DNA from: Streptomyces sp. Isolate_45
Lineage (GTDB): Bacteria; Actinomycetota; Actinomycetes; Streptomycetales; Streptomycetaceae
Assembly: GCF_024721315.2 (NCBI RefSeq)
Contig: NZ_JANFAK020000080.1
Location: 1 to 39,263, forward strand
Direction: 5' to 3'
DNA length: 39,263 bases
Shown here: one piece after another, positions 39,245 to 39,263 of the stretch
How the letters are laid out: every line of letters starts with the position of its first letter
How positions within the stretch are numbered: the first letter of the stretch is position 1
Made by a program: the position numbers and the translations under genes
Notes under the pieces: generated by a model
Seen by the model: the letters and a program-made list of their open reading frames with translations, nothing else
Database searches by the model: none
What the model was told of the DNA's origin: nothing

Positions 39245-39263
39245 GAGATCGGAAGAGCACACG
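39245..39263. other. Illumina TruSeq adapter sequence at the contig end
   Basis: The last 19 bases, GAGATCGGAAGAGCACACG from 39245, contain AGATCGGAAGAGCACACG, the start of the standard TruSeq read-1 adapter. They are not genomic. Read leftward they generate artefactual protein starts (MCSSDL, MLFRS), so no gene should be called across them. Confidence 0.97.

Noticed and set aside
39056..39262. Leftward frames beginning MCSSDL or MLFRS at the right end
   Set aside because: They start inside the sequencing adapter; these N-termini are known adapter artefacts.

Overview
The window is very GC-rich, with abundant GTG and TTG starts and four-base stop/start overlaps between neighbouring genes. 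Its gene families (LacI-regulated GH16 glucanase, CYP105-like P450 with a [3Fe-4S] ferredoxin, ECF42 sigma factor with a DGPF protein, many FtsX-type ABC exporters, short cold-shock protein) point to a Streptomyces or close actinomycete chromosome. The last 19 bases (39245-39263) are an Illumina TruSeq adapter, so the right edge is the end of a short-read contig and not a biological boundary. The left edge cuts a gene. I saw no rRNA, tRNA, CRISPR, transposase or phage gene.

Layout. 1-1208: truncated low-complexity gene, a RimK-like ATP-grasp ligase, a five-unit 20-bp tandem repeat and a tiny secreted peptide. 1343-5377: zinc alcohol dehydrogenase, then a secreted beta-1,3-glucanase (GH16-CBM6) with a promoter and a 20-bp perfect palindromic operator, and a LacI-family regulator that probably acts there. 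5420-7724: GNAT acetyltransferase, DUF2330 membrane protein, one unknown. 7682-13527: a leftward five-gene importer operon (lipoprotein, two permeases, ATPase, HAD phosphatase) resembling 2-aminoethylphosphonate/iron-type uptake systems, with a divergent GntR/UTRA regulator. 13576-15755: NAD-dependent epimerase with two expanded repeats, divergent from a LysR regulator that also carries a minisatellite.

15803-20801: histidine kinase and NarL-type response regulator divergent from an ATPase plus FtsX permease, a likely stress- or peptide-sensing exporter. 20834-22430: coiled-coil unknown and a STAS protein. 22521-30422: a second, larger export block with one leftward ATPase, two giant FtsX permeases and an ATPase carrying a C-terminal AbrB-like beta-hairpin domain, followed by a stand-alone condensation-domain protein (30647-32104). 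32148-33793: DGPF protein and ECF42 sigma factor. 34024-36017: DoxX-like protein, two hypotheticals and a thioredoxin-fold protein lacking the CXXC motif. 36178-37673: P450 and ferredoxin. 37790-38751: DUF1304 and TetR genes behind a 38-bp perfect dyad. 38837-39040: cold-shock protein.

A recurring theme is short-period tandem repeats, in coding sequence (epimerase twice, LysR, P450 N-terminus, permease ectodomain) and between genes (20-bp and 18-bp units). Product names come from motif reading and memory of families; no database search was run.
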